DNA of 64,000 nt, taken from CAUYUA01 sp963575675 (lineage in GTDB: Bacteria > Pseudomonadota > Alphaproteobacteria > Azospirillales > Azospirillaceae). The notes beneath the pieces were generated by a model that saw only the letters and a list, made by a program, of their open reading frames with translations, did no database searches and was not told the origin of the DNA. This document shows positions 56,404-64,000 of this stretch, one piece after another; position 1 is the first letter of the stretch, and each line of letters begins with the position of its first letter. The stretch covers positions 17,010 to 81,009 of the forward strand of contig CAUYUA010000272.1 in NCBI GenBank assembly GCA_963575675.1. Reading direction: 5' to 3'. A program made the position numbers and the translations under genes.

Positions 56404-57360
56404 ATGTCCAATCGCAAAGAAACGGTGACGGTGTTCGGGGGATCCGGCTTTATTGGCCGACATCTCGTGCGGCGTCTGGCGAAAACCGGAGTGCAGATTC
56501 GTATTGCGTCGCGGCGTCCAAGTCAGGCGGCGTTCTTGAAGACGTGCGGCAATGTTGGGCAGATCGTGCCCATCGCGGTCGATATAACTTGCGAGGACTC
56601 CGTGGCGGCGGCCGTGCGGGGCTCGGACGTTGTGATCAATCTGTCGGGCATTCTGGTCGAAAGCCGCAAGTGGAGCTTCGAAACCGTTCACGCCGACGCT
56701 CCGGCGCGCATTGCGCGACATGCAACCAAGATCGGTGCGCGGCGCTTCATCCATATGTCGTCGTTGGGCGCCAACAGCGCGTCCTCGTCTACTTATGCGC
56801 GGAGCAAGGCGGCCGGAGACGTTAATGTTTTGGCTGCTTATCCCGGGGTGACGATTATGCGTCCGGGGTTGGTCTATGGTCCAGAGGACACATTTTTCAA
56901 CCAGTATGCTAAAGTGGCGCAGATCGCCCCGGCTCTGCCGCTGTTCGGCGGTGGGAAAACGCGCTTCCAGCCGATTTATGTCGGCGATGTGGCTGAGGCG
57001 GTGATGGCGGCTCTGGCTGATCCCAACACGCAAGGGCGCACTTATGAGCTGGGGGGGCCGCGCGTCTACACCTTTAAGGAATTGATCGTCCTCTTGATGA
57101 AAGAGATTCACGCCTCGCGTCCGTTGATTTCGCTCCCGTGGATCGTCGGGGCCATAATCGGCGGCGTGATGGAGAAACTTCCCAATGCTTTCTTGTCGCG
57201 CGATTTGGTGGAGTTGCTGAAATCCGATGTCGTGGTCAATGACAGCGCTTTGACCATGAAGGATTTGGGAGTTGAGGCTGCGGCTCTGGAGACGATTCTG
57301 CCCACGTATGTCGATCGTTTCCGGCCCGGCGGACGGTTCTGTCGCGATCAGGTGGCGTAA
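56404..57360 (+). CDS. NDUFA9-like NAD(P)-binding protein (atypical SDR)
   Basis: 318 residues. Rossmann start TVFGGSGFIGRHLVRRLAKTG (about 9-29), DVVINLSGIL, FIHMSSLGA, and Tyr-x3-Lys in STYARSKAAGD (about 140-150). The second half has FQPIYVGDVAEAVMAAL and YELGGPRVYTFKEL. This matches the complex I NDUFA9-subunit family of alphaproteobacteria, where it supports NADH dehydrogenase assembly or stability. AAGGAG lies 6 bases before the ATG and decides the start over an in-frame one 25 codons upstream. Confidence 0.88.
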   Translation: MSNRKETVTVFGGSGFIGRHLVRRLAKTGVQIRIASRRPSQAAFLKTCGNVGQIVPIAVDITCEDSVAAAVRGSDVVINLSGILVESRKWSFETVHADAPARIARHATKIGARRFIHMSSLGANSASSSTYARSKAAGDVNVLAAYPGVTIMRPGLVYGPEDTFFNQYAKVAQIAPALPLFGGGKTRFQPIYVGDVAEAVMAALADPNTQGRTYELGGPRVYTFKELIVLLMKEIHASRPLISLPWIVGAIIGGVMEKLPNAFLSRDLVELLKSDVVVNDSALTMKDLGVEAAALETILPTYVDRFRPGGRFCRDQVA

Positions 57361-57663
57361 GCGCGCTGTAAAGTCGCGGATTTAGTCGGTTCTACAAAGA
57401 GCTGGACGGGTGTTGAGAAACTCGAAGGGAATAGGACGCCTTTTTTATTGGTTCGGATGGCGGAAATTCCTTCGAACCTTCTTCCGAGTGGAAAATGGTC
57501 TCATCGCCCGTCTGGTTTATTGTGTTGTTTTTGAATCTGAATTATTTATAGAATGATTCCATATCGCACTTGAATGTGCGGTTGCGCAATCGATTTTGGA
57601 CAGAGAAGCTCGCGGCGCCGAGAACAACGTTCGACATGTCGATGAGACGATATAGGGTGTGTG

Positions 57664-58428
57664 ATGAAGATCGAATTGGTTCCGGCGTTTTCGGACAACT
57701 ATATTTTTATTCTGTCCAGTGAGCGCGGAGATGTCGTCGTCGCCGTCGATCCCGGAGAGGTTCGGCCCGTGACGCGCTGGTTGGAGCCGCGAGGCATGCG
57801 TTTGACGCATATCCTAGCCACGCATCATCATTCAGATCACATAGATGGTCATCCGGCATTAAAAGGGCGCTATGGTTGTCGGATTCTCGGTTCGCATCAG
57901 GATCGCGATCGCATTCCAGAGATAGATCATCCTCTGGCGGAAGGCGAGGTCTATCGTTTGGGCGACGAGTCGTTGCATGTGTTGGACGTTCCCGGTCATA
58001 CGCGAACCCATATCGCATATTGGCTTCCCGAGTCGAAGGCTGTGTTTACAGGAGACGCCTTGTTCGTGCTGGGATGTGGGCGATTGTTCGAGGGATCGCC
58101 GGCGCAGATGTGGGAGTCGTTGTGCAAATTACGCGCTCTTCCGCCCGATACGCGCTTATATTGCGGGCATGAATACACGATGGGGAATCTTCGTTTTGCG
58201 TTGACGGTGGATCCCGATAACAAGGCGTTGCAAAAGCGGGCCGTGGATATTCGAGCTTTGCGCGCAGAAAGTCAGCCGACCGTGCCTGCAACCATTGCTC
58301 AAGAGCGCGAGACCAACCCGTTCTTTCGTGCAGACGATTCGGAATTGCAAGCGTCTTTGGGGATGAGCGGCGCGTCTCCGGTCGAGACCTTTGCAGAGTT
58401 GCGGCGGCGGAAGGACGTGTTTCGTTGA
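57664..58428 (+). CDS. gloB: Hydroxyacylglutathione hydrolase (glyoxalase II)
   Basis: 254 residues. Metallo-beta-lactamase fold with the THHHSDHIDGH metal motif (about 55-65), further ligands in VPGHTRTHIAYW (H near 110), FTGDALFVLGCGRLFEG (D near 128) and CGHEYTMGNLRF (H near 167). KRAVDIRALRAESQPTVPATIAQERETNPFFR is the C-terminal glutathione-binding part. It completes methylglyoxal detoxification to D-lactate. The ATG at 57664 follows AGGGTGTGTG; a GTG one codon earlier is possible. Confidence 0.94.
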   Translation: MKIELVPAFSDNYIFILSSERGDVVVAVDPGEVRPVTRWLEPRGMRLTHILATHHHSDHIDGHPALKGRYGCRILGSHQDRDRIPEIDHPLAEGEVYRLGDESLHVLDVPGHTRTHIAYWLPESKAVFTGDALFVLGCGRLFEGSPAQMWESLCKLRALPPDTRLYCGHEYTMGNLRFALTVDPDNKALQKRAVDIRALRAESQPTVPATIAQERETNPFFRADDSELQASLGMSGASPVETFAELRRRKDVFR

Positions 58429-58898
58429 GGCGCAGTCTCCAGTTGATAGAATGCAATCTGGAGTCGGTATGATTTCTGCTCTATGGGAGTCGGTTTCTCC
58501 TGCTATGTGTCTAATTTAAATTTTAAAGAAAACGTGTCGGCGCTTTTTGGTGGTCTTTGGCGGGACTGGGGCGGAGCCGTGGCCTTTCCTTTGCGTCTTT
58601 TTCCGTGTTTTTGAGTGCATGGAGCGTATTTGGAGTTTTAAAAAGGGGCCGATGGATGATTTGGGCGTTGAAAGACGCGCCATCTATTTCCAAAAGTGAA
58701 GATTTGGCGTCGTGTCGATATTAGAGATCGTTAAAGTGTCCGTCCTCACCATAGCTTAAGTGTTTTCAATAAAAACAAAGTGATATAAAAAATATTCGTT
58801 TGATTGTAGTCAATTCATGTGATGAGTGTTGATAAGAAATTTGAGATCAAATATAAGACGGGAGTGTGAAGATTTAACTTTATTTTATGGGGGGGATA
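58429..58898. other. Gene-free gap upstream of the HD-GYP regulator
   Basis: It contains a degenerate family B trace (GGTCTTTGGCGGGACTGGGGCGGAGCC, about 58551-58578) and a very A+T-rich tract 58750-58880, where a promoter is likely. No gene is supported. Confidence 0.4.
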
Positions 58899-59497
58899 AT
58901 GGAAGATAAAGGGCGCATTGCTGAAGTTCCGTTGGTTGCGGTTGTTGATAGTGATAAAAAATATCTTTCTCGAATTGCGGAGGCTTTGGCGCCTCTTTAT
59001 CGGATGAAGGGATATGAAGACACAATCACCGCATTATATGGATTTAGGAAACAAAAACCAGATCTGGTGATTGTAGACGAATTTGTTCCTGTTGAAGGAG
59101 GTATGAAATTCGTCAAAATTTTTCAATCTCTTGGGGAATTCAAAGGAGTTCCTTATGTTGTTACGCTCTCAAACCAGCCTCAAAAACTTACCAAGAAACA
59201 ACTGTCAACACTAGAGATTGAGACTGGAGCGTCTCTGATTTTGCAGAAGCCTTTCAAAAGAAGTGAACTCATCAAAGGAATTTCTTCAATCATCAATAAA
59301 GTGGTCGAGTGTCGATGGGAGACTCTTCCAAACAATCAGAAAGTTGCATTGACTAATTCTGTTTTGACCTTTGATTATTTTTCAAATTTTTATGAAAGTG
59401 GAGATGTCGTTCCCTATGGCTCTATCGCAAAGTCGTGTGAGCCCCTGGTGGAAGCGATTTTTAACGATGACTTTAAAGAAATTCTTGATTGCGTAAT
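58899..59497 (+). pseudogene. Receiver-HD-GYP response regulator, 5' part (cut by IS630)
   Basis: The N-terminal part holds a receiver domain: PLVAVVDSDKKYL (about 9-21), phospho-acceptor in LVIVDEFVPVEGG (D near 54), a TLSNQ region and LQKPFKRSEL. A linker follows. The frame runs into the IS at 59498 and stops at 59525. G7 just before the ATG at 58899 serves as ribosome-binding site. The domain could still be made as a truncated free receiver. Confidence 0.85.
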
Positions 59498-59512
59498 ACC
59501 AAGTCCCAATGA

Positions 59513-60064
59513 CTACAACCCATAGGCCCACTTTCTGATACCAATAGACATAATTTTCCAAGGGCGTTTCACCAGGTTATTCCAAGCGAAGCAACAGCGT
59601 TCAACAATGTGATTATAAGTTTTAAAGATAATATCTGATAGCCAGTTTTCACGGAGATATTGCCAGATATTTTCAACAGGATTGAGTTCTGGGCATTTTG
59701 GAGGCAACGGAAGTAGCGTTATATTATCAGGTACTTTTAGTCGTTTTGATGTATGCCATCCGGCTTGATCAAGCAGAACTATTGCGTGTGCATTGGAAGC
59801 AACATTTCGGGATATTTCGCGTAGATGTAAGATCATAGCGGCACTGTTGCATTTAGGCAGAATTAAGCCTGCGGCTTTACCTAAAGCAGGACAAATTGCA
59901 CCAAATAACCAAACAGAACGCGTTCTTTGGTCTTTGGGAGACATAGGACGGGAACCTCGTTTTGCCCAACGTCTTGTTGTTTTGGTTTTTTGGCCGACGC
60001 GAGCCTCATCTTGCCACCACAGCTCTATTACTTTTTCATGTGAAAGTGTTTCTTTGATCTTCAT
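59513..60064 (-). CDS. IS630-family transposase, DDE frame (OrfB), copy 2
   Basis: 183 residues with the same translation as 2511-3062; the D, D, E positions are intact (WWQDEARVG, VLLDQAGWH, PELNPVENIW). Confidence 0.88.
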   Translation of the reverse strand: MKIKETLSHEKVIELWWQDEARVGQKTKTTRRWAKRGSRPMSPKDQRTRSVWLFGAICPALGKAAGLILPKCNSAAMILHLREISRNVASNAHAIVLLDQAGWHTSKRLKVPDNITLLPLPPKCPELNPVENIWQYLRENWLSDIIFKTYNHIVERCCFAWNNLVKRPWKIMSIGIRKWAYGL

Positions 60065-60573
60065 AATTTCGTTTGGGAAGTTTTTTTAAAATTTTCAATG
60101 GTGTCCGGTGCTTGAGACCAATGGCGGGGACGTGTTGATAATTTTCTGAATTTCATAGTACGAAATTTTCGACTCCGAGTCTGTTTGCTGATGGGTATGC
60201 GATATGTGTCAAAAAGCCCTTTCACCAAATCGAGAAGCCTCCAACGAACGAGACCATCAATCTCCGCAGATGGTCCTCGTTCAACAATTTCAGATAATTT
60301 CTGTCTTTGATCGTCATTTAAAATAGATGTTCTGCCTAGAGCTTTTCTTTCTAGTAGCCCATCTGGGCCTTTCTTGTTGAATACAATAACCCAATCCCGA
60401 ATTGTTTGCAACCCGACACCACTGAGTTGTGCGGCTTCACTTCGCGTTTTTCCGTCATATAGGTGCGCCAATGTCAAAAGCCGCCGAACCTGCGCCGGAC
60501 ATTTCGATGTTTTTGCAAATCTACGAAGTTCATCGCCTGAGAAATCGCTCCGAAGTTTAATTGCTGCACTCAT
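60061..60573 (-). CDS. IS630-family transposase, N-terminal frame (OrfA), copy 2
   Basis: 170 residues with the same translation as 2002-2514; start at the ATG behind GGAGG. The A7 slippage site is at the same relative place, so this copy is probably as active as copy 1. Confidence 0.85.
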   Translation of the reverse strand: MSAAIKLRSDFSGDELRRFAKTSKCPAQVRRLLTLAHLYDGKTRSEAAQLSGVGLQTIRDWVIVFNKKGPDGLLERKALGRTSILNDDQRQKLSEIVERGPSAEIDGLVRWRLLDLVKGLFDTYRIPISKQTRSRKFRTMKFRKLSTRPRHWSQAPDTIENFKKTSQTKL

Positions 60574-60662
60574 GACAAACCTCCATCGTTTGTCACAAGT
60601 GAATCGTCTTATATCCGTATTTGCAAGAGAAAAATATGAGTCCCCGTTTACGAGACTTGGTA

Positions 60663-61195
60663 TAAGAGACCATGACAACTATTCTTTCGTGCATAGTCTG
60701 CGAATCGCGACGTTGTTGGGATATTTTGCGAAGAATTCCGGTTTTTCTAAACAAGATCAATTATTGTTGGTGAGTGGAGGCTTGTTGCATGATGCGGGGA
60801 AAATGTCGATTCCTCACGAAGTGCTGAACAAGCCCGGACGTCTGGACCCGGATGAACGGAAGGTTATGGAAGGGCATGTGCCTGCGACGACGGATTTCTT
60901 AAACGCCACCGAAGGAGTTCCTTATGGCGTCAGAGTGATTGCAGAGCAGCATCATGAAAAATTGGATGGTTCTGGATACCCAAAAGGGTTGAAGGGATAT
61001 GAATTGAATGAGTTGGCTCGGATTGCTGCGATTGTTGATATTTTCAGCGCTCTGACCGATCGTCGTGTGTACAAACCTTCGATGCCGGCGGAGAAAGCGA
61101 TTGATATTATGGAAAAACAAATGGGAAGTCATTTGGATATGAGTATTTTTGCGTTGTTTAAAATGCTGTTGTTAGATTCGGCGGTTAAATTCTGA
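60663..61195 (+). pseudogene. Receiver-HD-GYP response regulator, 3' part
   Basis: Continuation of the regulator cut at 59497. HD-GYP phosphodiesterase domain: RDHDNYSFVHSLRIATLL, LLHDAGKMSIPHEVLNKPG (HD), MEGHVPATTDFL, EQHHEKLDGSGYPKGLKG (HHExxDGxGYP) and IVDIFSALTDRRVYKP. All metal and GYP residues are present, so the intact gene (376 residues) would have degraded c-di-GMP. An open frame reads through from inside the IS (60374), so a fusion product is conceivable but lacks a known start signal. Confidence 0.85.
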
Positions 61196-61282
61196 TTTTA
61201 TGCGCGCATTCTGGATTTTCTGTTGCTTGTGATGGTTGGCGAGGCGTGCTAAAGACAAATAGCCACTTTTAGAGAATCCGTT

Positions 61283-61891
61283 ATGATGAAGCTTTGTTTT
61301 AGTCCTGCGTCGCCGTATGTGCGGAAAGTCGTCATGGTGGCGGCTGAAGCCGGAATTTTGGATCAGATTGAAAAGGTTCCAACGGATGTGTGGGCGCCGG
61401 AAACCGTAATTCACCAAAGCAATCCTCTCGGCAAAGTGCCGACGTTGGTTTTGGAGGACGGTTACGCGCTGTTTGATAGTCCGGTGATTTGTGAATATTT
61501 GGCGTCGCTTGCTCCGGAGCAGGGGCTTTTGCCTCCAGGCGGTCGTGAGCGCTGGCGGATTTTGCGGATGCAGGCGTTGGCCGATGGCGTGATCGATGCG
61601 GCCGTGGCGCGTCGGTTGGAAAGCTTGCGTCCGGCAGAGCAGCGTTCCGCCGCTTGGGCGGAGCGGCAGAGATTGACCATCGAACGAAGCTGCGATGTGT
61701 TGGAAGCCGTGGTGAACGAGCTGCAAGGCTCTCCGAATCTTGGTTCTTTGGCGGTTGCGGCGGGGTTGGGGTATCTGGACTTCCGTTTTCCGGAGGATGA
61801 TTGGCGACGTGGTCGGCCTTGTTTGCAGGCGTGGTTTCGTGGTTTTTCCACGCGCGAGAGTTTCCGCGTGAGCGCGCCGCCGTCTCTTTAA
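61283..61891 (+). CDS. Glutathione S-transferase family protein
   Basis: 202 residues. Thioredoxin-like N-domain: KLCFSPASPYVRKVVMVA (SPYxRK, Ser/Tyr at the glutathione site, about 3-20), NPLGKVPTLVLEDG (about 47-60, cis-Pro) and LFDSPVICEYL (the DSxxI motif, about 62-72). The all-helical C-domain follows, with LGYLDFRFPEDDW near the end. The substrate is unknown. A start one codon later (61286) is equally possible. Confidence 0.88.
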   Translation: MMKLCFSPASPYVRKVVMVAAEAGILDQIEKVPTDVWAPETVIHQSNPLGKVPTLVLEDGYALFDSPVICEYLASLAPEQGLLPPGGRERWRILRMQALADGVIDAAVARRLESLRPAEQRSAAWAERQRLTIERSCDVLEAVVNELQGSPNLGSLAVAAGLGYLDFRFPEDDWRRGRPCLQAWFRGFSTRESFRVSAPPSL

Positions 61892-61991
61892 GAGACGGCG
61901 AACAATGTTCCTGGCCTTTGTTTGATCGTATTGATGCGGAAGGTCGAAAGGACTCTCCGTGTGTCTTCCTTCCGTGATCAGGAGGCTCTGC

Positions 61992-62414
61992 ATGACGCCG
62001 CAAGAAATTATCGCCTCTCTTGGAATGCAGCCTCATCCGGAAGGCGGCTGGTATGTGGAGTTGTTTCGTGACCGGCCTGCTGACGGGGGGCGAGGCGTCT
62101 GCACGTCTATTTATTTCCTGTTGGAAGCCGGACAAAGCTCACATTGGCATCGAGTCGATGCTGTTGAAATTTGGTGTTGGCATGGTGGCGGGCCCTTGGC
62201 CTTAATGATTTCTGAAGATGGGAAGACGTCAGAAACTCATTGTCTTGGGCTGAATCTGCGTAATGGTGAGCGTCCACAGTGTGTTGTGCCGGCTGGTGCG
62301 TGGCAAGCTGCAAGACCGTTGGGCGCGTGGGCGTTGGTGGGATGCACTGTGGCTCCGGCGTTTCAGTTCGAGGGGTTTGAAATGGCGCCGCCGGGATGGA
62401 ATCCTACGTTATGA
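61992..62414 (+). CDS. DUF985-type cupin protein
   Basis: 140 residues. A cupin barrel starting after MTPQEIIASLGMQPHPEGGWYVELFRD, typical of the DUF985 family. SIYFLLEAGQSSHWHRVDAVEIWCWHGG (about 38-65) holds the metal-type His cluster, and CVVPAGAWQAARPLGAWALVGCTVAPAFQFEGFEMA the second motif. The reaction is unknown; some relatives are sugar epimerase-like. GGAGG is 6 bases before the ATG. Confidence 0.85.
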   Translation: MTPQEIIASLGMQPHPEGGWYVELFRDRPADGGRGVCTSIYFLLEAGQSSHWHRVDAVEIWCWHGGGPLALMISEDGKTSETHCLGLNLRNGERPQCVVPAGAWQAARPLGAWALVGCTVAPAFQFEGFEMAPPGWNPTL

Positions 62415-62475
62415 CGCTATGTCATGGACCCGATTTATAAGTTGGATAAATGATCGATTGAATCGATGGTCTTCG

Positions 62476-62582
62476 CTCTTTCGAGTAAGGAAGAGAGTAT
62501 TAAAGAAAATTAGACGGGTCCAAGGACTGTGTTTCTGGACCTATCTAATTTTCTTTAATACTCTTTTTCTTATTCGAAAGAG
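62476..62582 (+). repeat. Family A palindrome with 47-base arms, terminator-like
   Basis: The arms 62476-62522 and 62536-62582 pair with five differences, four of which would be G-U in RNA. Only the innermost GGGTCCAAGGACTGTG/TGGACC is family sequence. The outer CTCTTTCGA...AGTATTAAAGAAAATTAGA is specific to this site. It lies between the cupin and potF-like genes. Confidence 0.8.
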
Positions 62583-62678
62583 TTGATTCGTCTTTTAAAC
62601 AACCTCCTTGAAGTTTACGGAGTAGAGAGCATCTCTGCTCCGATTTCCATATCGAGCAAAGCTGTTGGAGGAACTGAA

Positions 62679-63812
62679 ATGAGCATAAAGACTCGCATTT
62701 CTTGCTCAGCGATGTTCATTGTGACAATAATTCTTATTATACAGGCGACGTTGTTTCAGTCCACGCCGTCGATCGCCACAGAGACAAATAAAGTCAGAAT
62801 CTATAACTGGAGCGACTATATCGGTGTGGATACTCTGGCCAATTTCACCAAAGATGTTGGTTTGGAAACTAATTATGATCTCTATGATAATTTGGAGCTG
62901 TTGGAGCAAAAGCTTTTAGCCGGTCATTCCGGTTATGACGTTGTTGTGCCCGGCGCAGAGCCTACTTTTGCGCGTTTGATTAAAACCAAAGCCGTGCAGC
63001 CGATTGACAAAAAGAAAATTCCTAATTTGATTAACCTTGATCCGGACCTAATGAAGCGGTTGGAGTCGATCGATCCAGGCAATAAATATGGCGTGATCTA
63101 TCAATGGGGAACGATCGGACTCGGGATGTTGCCGGATAAGATCAAATCTTTGTATCCGGATGCGCCTTTGGATAGCTGGGATATTCTCTTTAAGCCGGAG
63201 AACGTCTCAAAATTGGCAAAATGTGGCGTGACTTTGATGGACTCGGCTGCGGACGTTCTTCCTTCCGTGCTCCATTACTTAGGGTTGGATCCGAATTCGG
63301 AAAAAGCTGACGATCTCAAGAAAGCTGAGGACTTGCTGCGAAAGATTCGTCCGCACATCAAGGCTTTTGTCTCCGGGCAGAACATTCACAACCTTGCGAA
63401 CGGCGGCGCTTGCTTGGCGTTTGGTTATAGCGGCGATATGCTGCAAGCCAAGGTCCGTGCAAAGGAAGCCAAAAACGGCGTGGCGGTTGAGTATGTTTCT
63501 CCGAAGGAAGGCGTGCAGATTTGGTTTGATGTCTTGGCGATTCCTACAGACGCTCCTAATCTTGACGGCGCTCATAAGTTCATCAACTATGTGTTGCAGT
63601 CTCGGGTTGTGGCCGGAATTAGCAATGTTACGCAATACGCTAACGCCGTTCCCGCTTCTTGGCCGATGATTGACGCCGAAATTCGTTCTAACGGGGCGGT
63701 GTTTCTCTCATCCGAAGCGCGGGCCAAGATGTTTGTTTCGAAAGCCGTGTCTTTGGCGACCGAACGTTTGCGGAGGCAAATCTGGACCAGAATTAAGATC
63801 GGAGTCAATTGA
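62679..63812 (+). CDS. Polyamine ABC transporter substrate-binding protein (PotF/PotD-like)
   Basis: 377 residues with an N-terminal signal/anchor (about 8-35). The mature domain begins VRIYNWSDYIGVDTLANFTKDVG, a hallmark of PotD/PotF proteins. Further landmarks are YDVVVPGAEPTFARLI, YGVIYQWGTIGLGM, DSAADVLPSVLHYLG, and the C-terminal WFDVLAIPTDAPNLDGAHKFINYVL. It binds spermidine or putrescine in the periplasm. GGAGG 7 bases before the ATG at 62679 sets the start. No permease or ATPase genes follow within the window; the next 145 bases hold only a family A start. Confidence 0.9.
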   Translation: MSIKTRISCSAMFIVTIILIIQATLFQSTPSIATETNKVRIYNWSDYIGVDTLANFTKDVGLETNYDLYDNLELLEQKLLAGHSGYDVVVPGAEPTFARLIKTKAVQPIDKKKIPNLINLDPDLMKRLESIDPGNKYGVIYQWGTIGLGMLPDKIKSLYPDAPLDSWDILFKPENVSKLAKCGVTLMDSAADVLPSVLHYLGLDPNSEKADDLKKAEDLLRKIRPHIKAFVSGQNIHNLANGGACLAFGYSGDMLQAKVRAKEAKNGVAVEYVSPKEGVQIWFDVLAIPTDAPNLDGAHKFINYVLQSRVVAGISNVTQYANAVPASWPMIDAEIRSNGAVFLSSEARAKMFVSKAVSLATERLRRQIWTRIKIGVN

Positions 63813-63956
63813 ACGACTTTTGAAACGATGTTCTTGATTGCGGAAATAAGGGCGATTGGCTCGCCATGCGCTTGACGACAATGCTCTCGACGGGGCGTTG
63901 GCTGTTTGTTATACCCACGATCGGAACAATTGGCGCAAGTCTTCCGAACAAAAATT

Positions 63957-64000
63957 AGACGGGTCCAGGGACTGTGTTCCTGGTCGCCGGGGATCATAAG
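63957..64000. repeat. Family A left arm, cut by the window end
   Basis: ATTAGACGGGTCCAGGGACT and the GGTCGCCGGGGATCATAAG continuation, nearly the same as 42087-42132. Confidence 0.75.

Larger units (their letters stand above)
59498..60661 (-). mobile_element. IS630-family insertion sequence, copy 2 (1,164 bp)
   Basis: Same ends and same encoded proteins as the copy at 1914-3077, in opposite orientation, flanked by AT on both sides (59496-59497 and 60662-60663). Removing the element plus one flank copy (1,166 bases) restores the reading frame of the interrupted regulator as ...DCVIRDHDNYS..., which defines the junction. Confidence 0.92.

Overview
The window looks like chromosomal DNA of a motile, free-living alphaproteobacterium, probably of the Rhodospirillales type. 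The reasons are a DUF2336 protein, an NDUFA9-like NAD(P)-binding protein, eukaryote-type NADP isocitrate dehydrogenase, homospermidine synthase, the style of GyrA, and many orphan two-component and c-di-GMP proteins. This placement is inference from gene content; no rRNA or tRNA gene was seen.

Layout. 1-1900: 3' part of a chemotaxis receptor. 1914-5870: accessory stretch with an IS630-type element, a probable 6S RNA, an A+T-rich RloA/RloB-type defence pair, a terminator and a group II intron remnant lodged directly behind it. 5.9-13.1 kb: housekeeping block (pheA, kdsB, mlaF-mlaD without a permease gene, DUF2336, TerC-family protein, rnd). 13.2-24.3 kb: TPR/glycosyltransferase-like protein, lytic transglycosylase, a SiaB-SiaC-histidine kinase module, two small membrane proteins, and a MASE1-PAS kinase overlapping a FixJ-like regulator. 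24.5-34.3 kb: 5-oxoprolinase, an AAA ATPase coupled to a broken PD-(D/E)XK nuclease gene, icd, a trypsin-like protein lacking its serine, and hss. 34.5-42 kb: HPt protein, an OmpR-type regulator split by a G10 tract, a pentapeptide-repeat protein, a Tat-exported beta-carbonic anhydrase homologue, recR and a receiver-PAS-PAS-kinase. 42.5-58.4 kb: glycosyltransferase, gyrA, coaD, a HEPN two-gene unit, a DUF882 protein, hemW, a PAS/degenerate-GGDEF/EAL protein, nadC, accD, folC, an NDUFA9-like gene and gloB. 58.9-64 kb: a receiver-HD-GYP gene cut by a second, inverted copy of the IS, then GST, DUF985 cupin and potF-like genes.

The most distinctive feature of the window is a dense set of intergenic palindromes. 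Family A carries GGTCCAGGGACTGTG-type ends; family B carries CCAAAGGCCTCCCGGCCTTTGG-type cores. They sit at almost every gene boundary, often where a terminator is expected but also in divergent gaps. In at least four family A copies the outermost arms are complementary within the locus yet differ in sequence from locus to locus. One copy encloses about 250 bp of unrelated sequence, and at one site a family B arm is nested between two family A ends.

Many signalling genes here are damaged or non-canonical: a G10 frameshift, an IS-split HD-GYP gene, a degenerate GGDEF motif and a Ser-less protease. That suggests ongoing gene decay or phase switching. Defence-like units are RloA/RloB (intact), ATPase plus nuclease (nuclease broken) and the HEPN pair.
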